Assembly: GCA_026874595.1 (NCBI GenBank)
Contig: CM049311.1
Span: forward strand, 46,379,676 to 46,443,675
DNA: 64,000 nt
Direction of reading: 5' to 3'
From: Sipunculus nudus
Taxonomy: Eukaryota > Annelida > Sipuncula > Golfingiida > Sipunculidae
The translations under genes were made by a program, and so were the position numbers. The notes under the pieces are model-generated. The model was given only the letters and a program-made list of their open reading frames with translations. It had not been told where the DNA came from and did no database searches. Each line of letters begins with the position of its first letter. The stretch's first letter is position 1. This document shows, piece by piece, positions 47,315 through 57,120 of this stretch.

Positions 47315-48131
47315 TACAGTGAAAGTACAAATATTGCTTAAGATGCAGGTGGCACTGTTATTCAGGTATTGAAGTCAGCCTGGCCTCATTTGGGATACCA
47401 TATTACTGCACATCAATCCATCAACAAAATAAAAACATACAGAGAAAGAAACTGATCGAGAGATGGACATATGCAGCTGGTCACTATATCCTGAAGTCAG
47501 AGGTGCAGTTGTGGTTTTCTGATACCACTCCAGACATTTCTTACATAATTATCCCTAAACAAATTTCAGGCACATTAGCACTTCTAATGTAAATTTATAC
47601 ACTATCTTCGATGATTCCCTAAAAATTTAGCATTATGCTTATAATATTATAAAACTATCACTTCAAACATATAAACATGTATTTTCTAATATCCTTTAGT
47701 TTTGAAGCAAAGATTTTTGTTCCACACAAAAAATTACTAAGGACTTGACTTTAAAAGGGTCGAAACTAAGTCTGTGAATCGATATATCAGGCAAAGTATT
47801 TCATTTGATCCAGTGAGGAAAACCTTTTGTGCCAAAGAAAAAACATCCAGACTGACAATTTTGAATTCTATAAATAAAATACTATGCATCACCTCAACAG
47901 TTGTGTTAATTGGTAATCAGTTGTTATTTTATGACAAATTATCAGTAAAAATTGGTTGACCTCTACAAACCAATATTCAGAATAATTTGTTTATTAGTAC
48001 AAAAATGTCTGACCATAGAAAATGTCTGTTTATTCTCAACTGATGGAGTTTTTTAATATATTGTCATGTATTGAAATGCATGTAATGGCCTGATTGGCAG
48101 TGCATGAATGCGTAGATTGGGATTTGTACGG
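47315..48131. other. Unique AT-rich sequence, no supported gene
   Basis: A frame of 61 codons at 47774-47959 (+) is unrecognised. The stretch leads into the promoter-like patch at 48132-48146. Confidence 0.5.
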
Positions 48132-48155
48132 ATTGGAACCGGAAGTAGAGAAGTT
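48132..48155 (+). promoter_or_regulatory. Promoter-like patch: ATTGG box and ETS site
   Basis: An inverted CCAAT box (ATTGG, 48132-48136) is followed at once by the full ETS consensus ACCGGAAGT (48138-48146), ten bases before an ATG. ETS sites of this form next to start sites are typical of TATA-less metazoan promoters. Local G+C is above the surroundings. It may also be an old retroelement promoter. Confidence 0.3.
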
Positions 48156-48260
48156 ATGGCGCTGAAACCAGAGTTGTTATTTGTGAAAACTGTGAGACTG
48201 TCCAGAGAATGCAGTGACTGTATAAGTGTGTCTGATTATATAAAATATATAATTCTATAG
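48156..48260 (+). CDS. Short candidate first exon / uORF
   Basis: The frame runs from ATG at 48156 to TAG at 48258-48260 (34 codons, starting MALKPELLFVKTVRLSREC). A possible donor (AA|GTGTGT) lies about 70 nt in. Support comes only from the promoter-like patch directly upstream. The product is unknown and there is no detectable domain. Element A5 begins 38 bp after the stop. Confidence 0.2.
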   Translation: MALKPELLFVKTVRLSRECSDCISVSDYIKYIIL

Positions 48261-49067
48261 CGTGTATATGTGTATTGTAAACTTAGATATGAATACAACA
48301 AGTGACCCATGGGTCATGACGCTCAGCTGCCAAGCATGACCTGTGACATCATGGACTGAGATTCACAACTTCCAGTCAAATTTTGAAGAACCAATTTGCA
48401 TATTTGTTGAAAATTTTCTATGACAACAGAAATATATATCACCTATGTCTGGTTAAAACACAGTGAATTGATGGTCTGAGGAAAATGCATGATTGTTAAG
48501 CTATCAGGAACTATTCCAACAGCTTGCTTGAAACCTGTCAGTCTCAAAAGGAACACCACAAAGGGCAAATATAAGATCAAAATATATAGCAAAAATCAAG
48601 GAAATACATGCAAGAATTATTGAGAAACAGGTGCTTCTGTGTGAATTTTTATTCAATACAAGCCAACTGTACTGCACTTTTATAAATGATGGTAATATTT
48701 ATTCAGAAATATTTGACCCAATCCTTTACAAGATTACATAAATATACATCCAACTGCATTCACTTTAACTGTTCTTGAGATAAAATGATCAAAAGGAATT
48801 AAAAGATGGTTGCCTGGTGTCCATATTGGACTTCTGACAAGTCTGAAATCCGACAACAAACATTCTCTAAATCGGACCAAACTTTAAAGAAAAATTACTG
48901 AAACTGCACTAAAGAAAGAATTTCTAAGGTGGCTAACTGGCAGACATAATGGATTTCTGACACAAGTATGACATTTGATATCCCACATTCTCCAATAAGA
49001 GACCAAACTTGGGGCAAATTATCCAGTAATGGATGCCCAAAATAATTCAAAAGGCATGTCCAGGCCC

Positions 49068-49172
49068 TCATATCAGATTTATAGATATGCAATTGTAAAA
49101 AGTGTAAGTCCAATATTTTTTATTATCACTCTGCTTTTCAATGGGGTCAGCAGGGTAGGTAAACTGCCAAAC
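49068..49172 (-). CDS. Putative exon inside A5, product unknown
   Basis: On the - strand the pyrimidine-rich 'gcatttcttttctttcag' is a strong acceptor at 49173-49190. It opens a frame of 34 codons starting VWQFTYPADPIEKQSDNKKY, ending TGA at 49068-49070. A donor-like A|GTGATA occurs 44 nt in, so the exon could be shorter. I do not recognise the protein. Its position within a Helentron-like element would fit gene-fragment capture, or the 5' half of A5 may not be element at all. Confidence 0.25.
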   Translation of the reverse strand, partial: VWQFTYPADPIEKQSDNKKYWTYTFYNCISINLI

Positions 49173-49639
49173 CTGAAAGAAAAGAAATGCAGAGAGCATG
49201 ACTAAGAGTCTTGAAATAAAACAAAAAGCCATCCTAAATCAAGGTACACATCTACATATTATGAGAACAAACACTTGCTTTTATATGTGGTGATATATAT
49301 TAAAATATTCAGATATCTAGGAAACTAAGTTTTTTGCTAGGATTTCATAAAATAAACTGCAAAATGTTCCCATCATCTTATAAATCAGTAGCTAAACCTT
49401 AATACTATACTCTCATAGTCTTAATGCCTGGCTGAAGCATTCTGACAACAGTGTTTTTGTAATGAAGTAACGAGGTACTTATCACTGAGCCTTATCACTT
49501 AATAGGCTGATACAAAAGGGAGTCATATGTCACCAGTGTCACTCACAATTACAGCCACACAAGGAAATGTACCAGCTGGAGTGGGATGGTTATATATACA
49601 AGAAAAATAGAGATGGTCTATAAAATAAGTAATTGTGAA

Positions 49640-50440
49640 CATCCCTGACCTATGACCTTGGCCTTTTGCCCATATATCAACTGGATTCTTTCTAAATGAT
49701 GGGTAACTACTAACCACTTAAATCTGGTGTAATTACTTGGCAACCAATGGGTGAATAACTTTGACCTGCAACCTTTAACCTGCTGACCAGCTGACCCCAA
49801 AATCAATAAGTTATTTATTCAAGCAAATAGACCCATAAATATGAAGTTTGAGTCAAACTGAGTGATGCATAGATGTGGCATATGTGAAAGACTGAAGGTT
49901 TGGGTTGAACAGTTACACTTGAAATATGCTCACAAGCATTTAGATCAATTAAATATTGTGACCTTGACCTTTGACTTTTTGAACTCAACATCAATAGGCT
50001 TTTTTCCCTTATTGGTAGGTAAGCCATATATGACAGATGGAAGGTACAGATTGAAAAGTTTGCCTGAAAAAGACTCCACGCAAGAAGTTGGTGCTGTGAA
50101 CTTGACCTTTGACCTCAAAATCAACAGGTCTTTTCCCCTGTTGGCAGAGAAGCGATATCAGTGCTGGAAGGTTTGGAATGAAAAGTCTAGCTTGAAATGT
50201 GTCCCCAACCTTTTCAAAGAAGTGGATCCTGTGACCCTGACCTTTGACCTTGTGACCTCATAATCTATAGGATTCTTCTCCAACTTAGTAGGTGAGCTAT
50301 ATGTGAAAGATCAAAGAATTGGAATGAAAGGGTTGGCTTAAAATGCATCCACAGGCTTTTCAAAGAAGAGGCTCCTGTGACCTTGACCTTTGACCTTTTG
50401 ACCTCAAAAAAATTATGGTTCTTCCCTGTTGGTAGGTGAG
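49640..50440. promoter_or_regulatory. Array of nuclear-receptor-like half-sites (AGGTCA) in A5
   Basis: TGACCT-type half-sites recur in tight groups, for example 'gtgaccttgacctttgac' at about 49958, 'cttgacctttgacctc' at 50101, 'tgaccctgacctttgacctt' at 50230 and 'tgaccttgacctttgacctt' at 50378. On the - strand these read AGGTCAAAGGTCAAGGTCA: a DR1 followed by a TCAAGGTCA monomer site. That this is regulatory is inference. Confidence 0.5.
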
Positions 50441-50748
50441 CTGTATGTGAAAGATGGAAGGTTTGGGATGAAAATTTTGTCTCAAAGAGTTATTTCTGGG
50501 GGGTGCAAACACACCCCATAACTTTGAGAATATAGGTCGCAGTGACCTAATTTCAGGTTTGCAAGGAGATCTTTTTATAACCTCTAAGACTGCATAGGGT
50601 TCATGGCCCTAGCCCCTACGGTTACGATTTGTGCCCTGCTAACGGACGGACGGCCGCCGGACGGCCGGCCGGACGGACAGACGACAGGACGACGGACAAA
50701 GACCCATCGCTATAGCCCAGCATGACTGAAAGTCAGCTGAGCTAAAAA

Positions 50749-52789
50749 ACACAGGCATTTCTAGAGTTGTTTACATGAAATAACTGAAAGCAAACATTTC
50801 CCATCACAAATCCTTAGTTAAGTGCAAAACTTTATAATTAGTAATGGCACTGCAATATCAATGATCAATTCATTTTGCACAAACTGACTGATCATCAGTG
50901 AGAATGGATCATCAGCCCATCAATTCTATAGATACGGGTAGTATCATATCAAAATTAAAATCTGCAGAAAATGAGAAGAATATCCTTTACTTGTCAAACA
51001 CTGATAAGGCTTGTGAGAAGAATTATATGTAATTGATATCATGATTCTTGACTAAACAAGATCACACATAAGCCTCAAGGCTATCAGTGTTACCATTATA
51101 CATGCTGGTACATGACAGCATGTATCACTGATACAACAGCCTGACATCTTGCATGAATCTCGGAAATTGCTCTCATCACTAAGATCCCTTGTTTAGTCTG
51201 CAGTCTAACCCAAGCCTGGGTCACGATTTCAATTACATCTACAAACCCAAGTGACAACTGATACCTTTATGATAAATGAAGGCCCAGGGAAGCCTGCACA
51301 AGTGATATACATCACTCAAGGGTCTTTACAGGCTCTGGAGAAATGGGTGTGCGAAAGAAATTTAATCTATATGCTCTATTTGTGAGAGATGTTTTTTGGA
51401 CTGCACAAAATAAGGAGTTAAAAAATAGTGAATGATTTAACAGAAGAAACCACAGTAAGCTAGACCTTGTTTTTAAATGCCCTGCTTTGGAAAAAACTAT
51501 TTAGCTGCAATGGGGAAATAACTGTCATGGCAACTATCATGTTCATTTGCTGGTTATATTTTACCCCAAAGATAGTAATGTTCAAAGCAGAAGCTACAGG
51601 ATTCATGAAAGTTCATCCAATTTAATTTTTAATCATTTTATCACCCATATTCAATAAAATAATTAGCAATTTATTTTAAACAATGACTACTTTTAATCTG
51701 GTGAGTGGACTCATCGTCTCTCAATGAGGGAGTAGCCATAACAAAATGATAACTGACTTAACCTGATCACTGTAAATTTTCCAGCTTCAATGACACCATG
51801 TCAAATATCATTGACATTTTCAGCAGATTTTCTTAAAAGAATAGCTCTTGTTTTGTGTTTCTGCCTCCCCCCTCTTCCTTCTTGGACAGAAAGAGCAAAG
51901 GTGAGAGATTAATGGAAATCATGTATTCTGGATGAGTATACTTTGACAGTTAAACAAGCCATTTGCAGTATTTTCCCACCCTAAAATAGGCCATTTGCTT
52001 TACAATTCTTACTTTGAGTGCTCATTGGACCAAAAAAATCACCTTACCAATGTCCCCAGCACCCATGACTTTCCTGGGATTGAAAAGTGAAAATCTTCTG
52101 TGAAAAGTAGTAACAAGACAACATTGTTATGATGAAAATGTCACAGTAAGATGACACATAAATCACACGGAAAGTGCTGTTGTTGGGCATAAAGGTGTAG
52201 CGTAATGGCTCTTCCCCACGACTTGTAGCTAGATTTCTCCGGAGACGTCTTTGAAGGAGGGCTTATTTCCCCATTGTCCTCCTCCCAGGCCTGGGGCTCC
52301 CCTATTAATTTTGTCATTCTGTCCCCAGGTTATTTGTTATGTTAGGTCTGAAGCTTTAATTCTAGAAATTGCCTTTCTAAAAATGTTGACTGATGTTTAT
52401 GGTGCCTTCTTCCAGAAAGAGCAGTCAGGGAACCATGTATTAGATTTTTTTTAATTTTTTGTAAATTTTTGTCCATTTTTATAAAACTTTTAAAAGAAAT
52501 ACTGGTAGTCTTAATAGATTATATTTAAAAAGTGAGCAGAAATCCCTGTTTGGTTTGCAGGGCCAGGCAGCTTTCATACTTTGTCAAATCACATACACAT
52601 GACGATGGAAGCCATGTTTCCCTTAGTGTTTGACCCTGTGACCCTCTTTTGCAAATGGCAAGGCTGGTTGCCAAAAGTTCACAAGCCAGCCTCAGTGCCC
52701 TCAATGTTCATTCAGTTATATACCAAGAAAGAGCCAAAAATTCCCCTAAATTCAATGAACCAATCATATGCAAATACCCATTTGACAAT
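50749..52789. other. Unique sequence, no supported gene
   Basis: No open frame beyond 67 codons and no repeats. A strong pyrimidine tract at 51858-51889 ends in ACAG and is followed 11 nt later by GTGAGA, a possible micro-exon. Slightly more G+C is found at 52200-52330. Confidence 0.5.
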
Positions 52790-53750
52790 GGTGACTTTTG
52801 TGGAGACCCCTGGTGTTTAGTGAGGGTTGGGGAGCTTACCTTTGAGAGAGGGTGAAGTTAACGATGCTGACACTGGTGGAGACCTCTGGTATGTAGTGAG
52901 GGTTGAGGAGCTTACCTTTGAGAGAGGGTGATGTTAACGGTGGTGACACTGGTGGAGACCTCTGGTGTGTAGTGAGGGTTGAGGAGCTTACCTTTGAGAG
53001 AGGGTGATGTCAACGATGCTGACACTGGTCGAGACTCTGGTGTGTAGTGAGGGTTAGGAAGCTTACCTTTCAGAGAGTGTAAAATTAACGATGGTGACAC
53101 CGGTGGAGACCTCTGGTATGTAGTGAGGATTGGGGAGCTTACCTTTGAGAGAGGGTGAAGTTAACAATGGTGACTTTGGTGGAGACCTCTGGTCTGTAGT
53201 GAGGGTGGGGTGGTTTACCTTTGAGAGAGGGTGAAGTTAACAATGGTGACTTTGGTGGAGACCTCTGGTCTGTAGTGAGGTTGAGGAGCTTACTTTTGAG
53301 AGAGGGTGAAGTTAACAATGGTGACTTTGGCGGAGACCTCTGGTCTGTAGTGAGGTTGAGGAGCTTACCTTTGAGAGAGGGTGAAGTTAACAATGGTGAC
53401 TTTGGTGGAGACCTCTGGTCTGTAGTGAGGTTGAGGAGCTTACTTTTGAGAGAGGGTGAAGTTAACAAAGGTGATTTTGGTGGAGACCTCTGGTCTGTCG
53501 TGAGGTTGAGGAGCTTACCTTTGAGAGAGGGTGAAGTTAACAATGGTGACTTTGGTGGAGACCTCTGGTCTGTAGTGAGGTTGAGGAGCTTACTTTTGAG
53601 AGAGGGTGAAGTTAACAAAGGTGATTTTGGTGGAGACCTCTGGTCTGTCGTGAGGTTTGAAGAGCTTAATTTTGAGAGAGGGTGAAGTGGATGATGGTGA
53701 CTTTGATGGAGATCGACCTCAGATGTGAAGGGAGGGTTAGATAGCTTGGT
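52790..53750. repeat. 75-78 bp tandem minisatellite, about 12 copies
   Basis: The unit contains 'ggtggagacctctggtctgt', 'gaggttgaggagcttacctt' and 'tgagagagggtgaagttaac'. Units from about 53221 onward are exactly 75 bp and nearly identical. Those to the left are 76-78 bp and more diverged. Because 75 is a multiple of three, both strands stay open (154-159 codons). On the - strand each unit carries CAAAGGTAAGC, a consensus 5' splice site. Confidence 0.95.
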
Positions 53751-54384
53751 ACAGGGATGAAGAACTTGCTAGAATATTGCTCCAAACCAAGTGTATTAAA
53801 TCAAACACAATAAGTACTATATTGTCAAATTAGTGTGTGTTTTTTTCTGTTTATTTACCAACATTTAATAAAAGTGAGAACAGGTTTTAAAGATAAAATT
53901 GTCAAAGAAACAAATTTGTAACATTTAAAAATCTCACGGACGCATGGTTACAACTAATGCCACAAAGATCAGTGTTAAGATTTGCCTTTTGGGTGTTTGT
54001 TGTAATTCTGCTGTCTATGAAACAAAACATCCAATCATTTACAGTTAATCTAGTTGTGAGAAAAATAAGCATTCCTGTTGTTCCAAGTTAAAAATAAGAA
54101 TTAGGAGATATTGTGTTTTTCTCAGGTAGAATGGGAATTCTCATTTTTGTTCTGGGAGATTCAGGTAATTAATTGATAATGCCATACATTTTGCATGGTG
54201 TATCTGGAACCCTTCTATTCTTCCATTTTGTTATGGCATGATGTTAAACTATCTTGACACTGAGAATGTTATTATCTCCACCATAATATATTACTTTTAG
54301 AGAAAGATGTTTTTGAGTCAGGATAAAGATTTATTTAATGGGATCTTCCAAGATTCTTGTGCTTCCCAAAACACATCATTAAAA
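53751..54384. other. Unique AT-rich sequence
   Basis: Left flank of composite D2. No gene or repeat recognised, and no similarity to the flank of D1. Confidence 0.5.
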
Positions 54385-54557
54385 ACAAGGCCTACAGGCC
54401 TAATGCAAACCTGTGCATTGGGAAATACACCAGGTATAATGCTTCAATGCTGGACCATTACTTCTCATGTATATGAACAATGCAGGTAATAAACATTTTG
54501 AATAAAAAACAATTACACAAACATCACTGCTGAAATTCTGGCATGGGTGCACACAAC

Positions 54558-57120
54558 ACAACTAGGGACCATGGGTCTCAACGCTCAGTTGAATTTGTCT
54601 ATAAGGATATTTTGTAAGAAATTTTTCAGAATGACAGTTCTGTGACCTTAACCAATGACCTTGTAACCAAAAAATCTTAGAACTTAATATCCTTGAACTT
54701 GCAGCATTAGGATTATTGTGACAATCTTTTAAAAAGTGACCTTGACCTCTGACCAGATAACCTCAAATTCTACAGGTTTCCTCACTTTGGGCAAGTAAGC
54801 CATGTGTGAACGTTGGAAAGTTCAGGATGAAAAGTTTGATTTACAGTGCATCCACAATCTTTTTAAAGATGTGGCTTCTGTGACCTTCAACTTAGATCGC
54901 TGGACCCTGAAAATCAAAATGAATTTACATATGTGGTTGGTAATTATTAAATCAAGTTTGAAGCCAGTCTGTCTATCCAAAGCAGAATTATCATCCATAA
55001 ACTAATTTTTGAATGGATGGGCCCTGTGACCTTGACCTTTGACCTATGACCCAAAAATCAAACAGAATCTTCCCCTAGTGGCAGGTTAGCAATATCTTGG
55101 AGATGGAAGGTTTGTGATGAAAAGTTTGGCTTCAAATGCATACACATTCCTTAGTGGTGGGCCATTTATAAGTTAAGTTTGAAACTAATATATCAAACTT
55201 AACTGGAGTTATAATCTGGAAACTAATTTGTGTGGATGGATGAAAATTGACAGACAGACAGACATACAAACAGACAGACTGACAGACAGGGTGATTAGAA
55301 TAGGGCATCCACTTGTGATCAATAAATACACCAGGTTTTGGGACACCAGATGTAATGACATCTGAGAAACTGACATGATTGTTGTCATTTTATAGTAAAT
55401 AGATTGAAAAATATTTGTTAAATTAGGAAAACCACCACGTTTCAGGAACTGACAAAACTAGTCATGGTCAATATTCAAGGCAAAATTCATGACAAACCAT
55501 GCATTAATTATCAAGATATTGGAGGTTTTGTATCAAATTTTTTACTATTCATGGGGGTACTTTCAAGCCCCATAGCTCGAAGGAACTAGAATATCAGCAA
55601 AAGCTGACAAAAGCCCTCAGCCAAAAGAACAGTGTTTAGAGGTGGTAACAGTAACAAGTACTAAATATCTGTTCTCACATGGTTGATATCTGTACATATC
55701 TCAGTTATAAATTTAAAATGGAGAGGTATGTATCATGATTCATAACAATCCACCAAATGCTTCCTGAAAAATAAGTTTTCTAAGTTTTATTCTATTATAA
55801 GCTCTGTGACCTTGAAAAGTAGGTCAAGGTCACCGATGTTCAAACATGAACGAGATTTTTGTCGATATACATCTTCACCAAAGAAATAAAATTCCTGTTG
55901 TGAATCCTTTTAGAGATATCCCGCTCACAAGGCCAAAGTTGAAAAATCTGATAAAAATTCATTAAAAATCAGAAATTGTAGGTGGTGCCACCAAACTTGT
56001 ATAGCAGGTACAGACTATCAGTCCCAATAACCATAGTAAGTTTTGTGAAAATCCACCAAATGGTTTCTGAGTAATAAGCATCTAAGTGATTTTTCTATAA
56101 TCAGCTCTAAAACGTAGAAAAATAGGTCAAGGTCACCCATTCGAACTTGACCGAGATATTGTCAATATACATCTTCTCCGAAAAAATAAAATTCTTACGG
56201 TGAATCCTTTTCGAGATATCCCGCTCAAAATCCCAAAGTTGAAAAATCCGATAAAAATTCATTAAAAATCAGAAATTGTAGGTGGTGCCACCAAACTTGT
56301 ATAGCAGGTACAGACTATCAGTCCCAATAACCATAGTAAGTTTTGTGAAAATCCACCAAATGGTTTCTGAGTAATAAGCATCTAAGTGATTTTTCTATAA
56401 TCAGCTCTAAAAGTAGAAAAATAGGTCAAGGTCACCCATTCGAACTTGACCGAGATTTTGTCAATATACATCTTCTCCGAAAAAATAAAATTCTTACGGT
56501 GAATCCTTTTCAAGATATCCCGCTCACAATCCCAAAGTTGAAAAATCCGATAAAAATTCATTAAAAATCAGAAATTGTAGGTGGCGCCACCAAACTTGTA
56601 AAGCAGGTACAGACCATCAGTCCCTATGATCATAGTAAGTTTTGTGAAAATCCACCAAATGGTTCCTGAGTAATAAGCATCTAAGTGTTTTTCTATAATC
56701 AGCTCTAAAATGTAGAAAAATAGGTCAAGGTCACCCATCTTCGAACTTGACCGAGATTTTGTCGATGTACATCTTTACCGAGGAAATAAAATTCTGACGG
56801 TGAATCCTTTTCAAGATATCCCGCTCACAAGGTAAAAGTTAACGGACGCCGGACGGACGGACGGACGGCACGACGGACGGACGGACGGACAGCTTGGGTG
56901 ACGACAATAGCCCATCAGCCTAAGGGCTGAGGGCTAAAAAGGTAGCAGTGACCTAATTTCAGTTTCCAAGGAAATTTTTAATTGACCTCCCTGGATGTTC
57001 ACTTAGAAGTTTCTAGGACCAGCTGTAATGATTTGTGCCCTGCTAACAGATGGCCAGACGGATGACGGACAAAGCGCCATTCCTATACCTCGGTTGACTA
57101 ACAGTCACCTGAGCTAAAAA
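54558..57120 (-). mobile_element. Family A element A2, nested in D2
   Basis: The left terminus 'acaactagggaccatgggtc' is at 54558 and the degenerate motif CGCTCAGTTGA at 54582-54592. The right end 'agtcacctgagctaaaaa' ends at 57120. It is collinear with A1 over most of its length and interrupted by C2 at 55585-56940. The GACA tract at about 55249-55290 and the TGACCTTTGACCT phrases are shared with A1. The palindrome core has been lost (deletion near 55430). Confidence 0.85.
55585..56940 (-). mobile_element. Family C Helentron-like element C2, complete, nested in A2
   Basis: The left end has the stem-loop TCAGCaaaaGCTGA (55594-55607) then AGCCCTCAGCC (55612-55622). The right end has the exact inverse GGCTGAGGGCT (56925-56935) then AAAAA. 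Three to four internal units of about 300 bp carry cores at about 55980, 56280 and 56580 (the last an exact GGTGGCGCCACC). A (GGAC)n tract is at 56845-56892. The host A2 reads 'agctcgaagga|...|ggtagcagtgacc' across it. Confidence 0.95.

Larger units (their letters stand above)
48298..50748 (-). mobile_element. Family A Helentron-like element A5
   Basis: The left terminus acaagtGACCCATGGGTCatgac then GCTCAGCTG is at 48298-48329. The right terminus AGTCAGCTGAGCTAAAAA ends at 50748, with a (GGAC/GGCC)n tract at 50643-50697. The right half (49640-50480) is a series of about 140-bp phrases with 'gtgaccttgacctttgacct'. The left half (48330-49600) does not match other A copies and may be captured or separately inserted DNA. 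The pairing of these two ends as one element is likely but not proven. Confidence 0.7.

Noticed and set aside
52251-52454. 67-codon frame in a slightly GC-richer patch
   Set aside because: Short Pro-rich frame without splice or promoter support.
53139-53685. 154- and 159-codon frames on opposite strands
   Set aside because: They arise from a 75-bp tandem unit that lacks stops. The period is a multiple of three, so any frame open in one unit stays open throughout.
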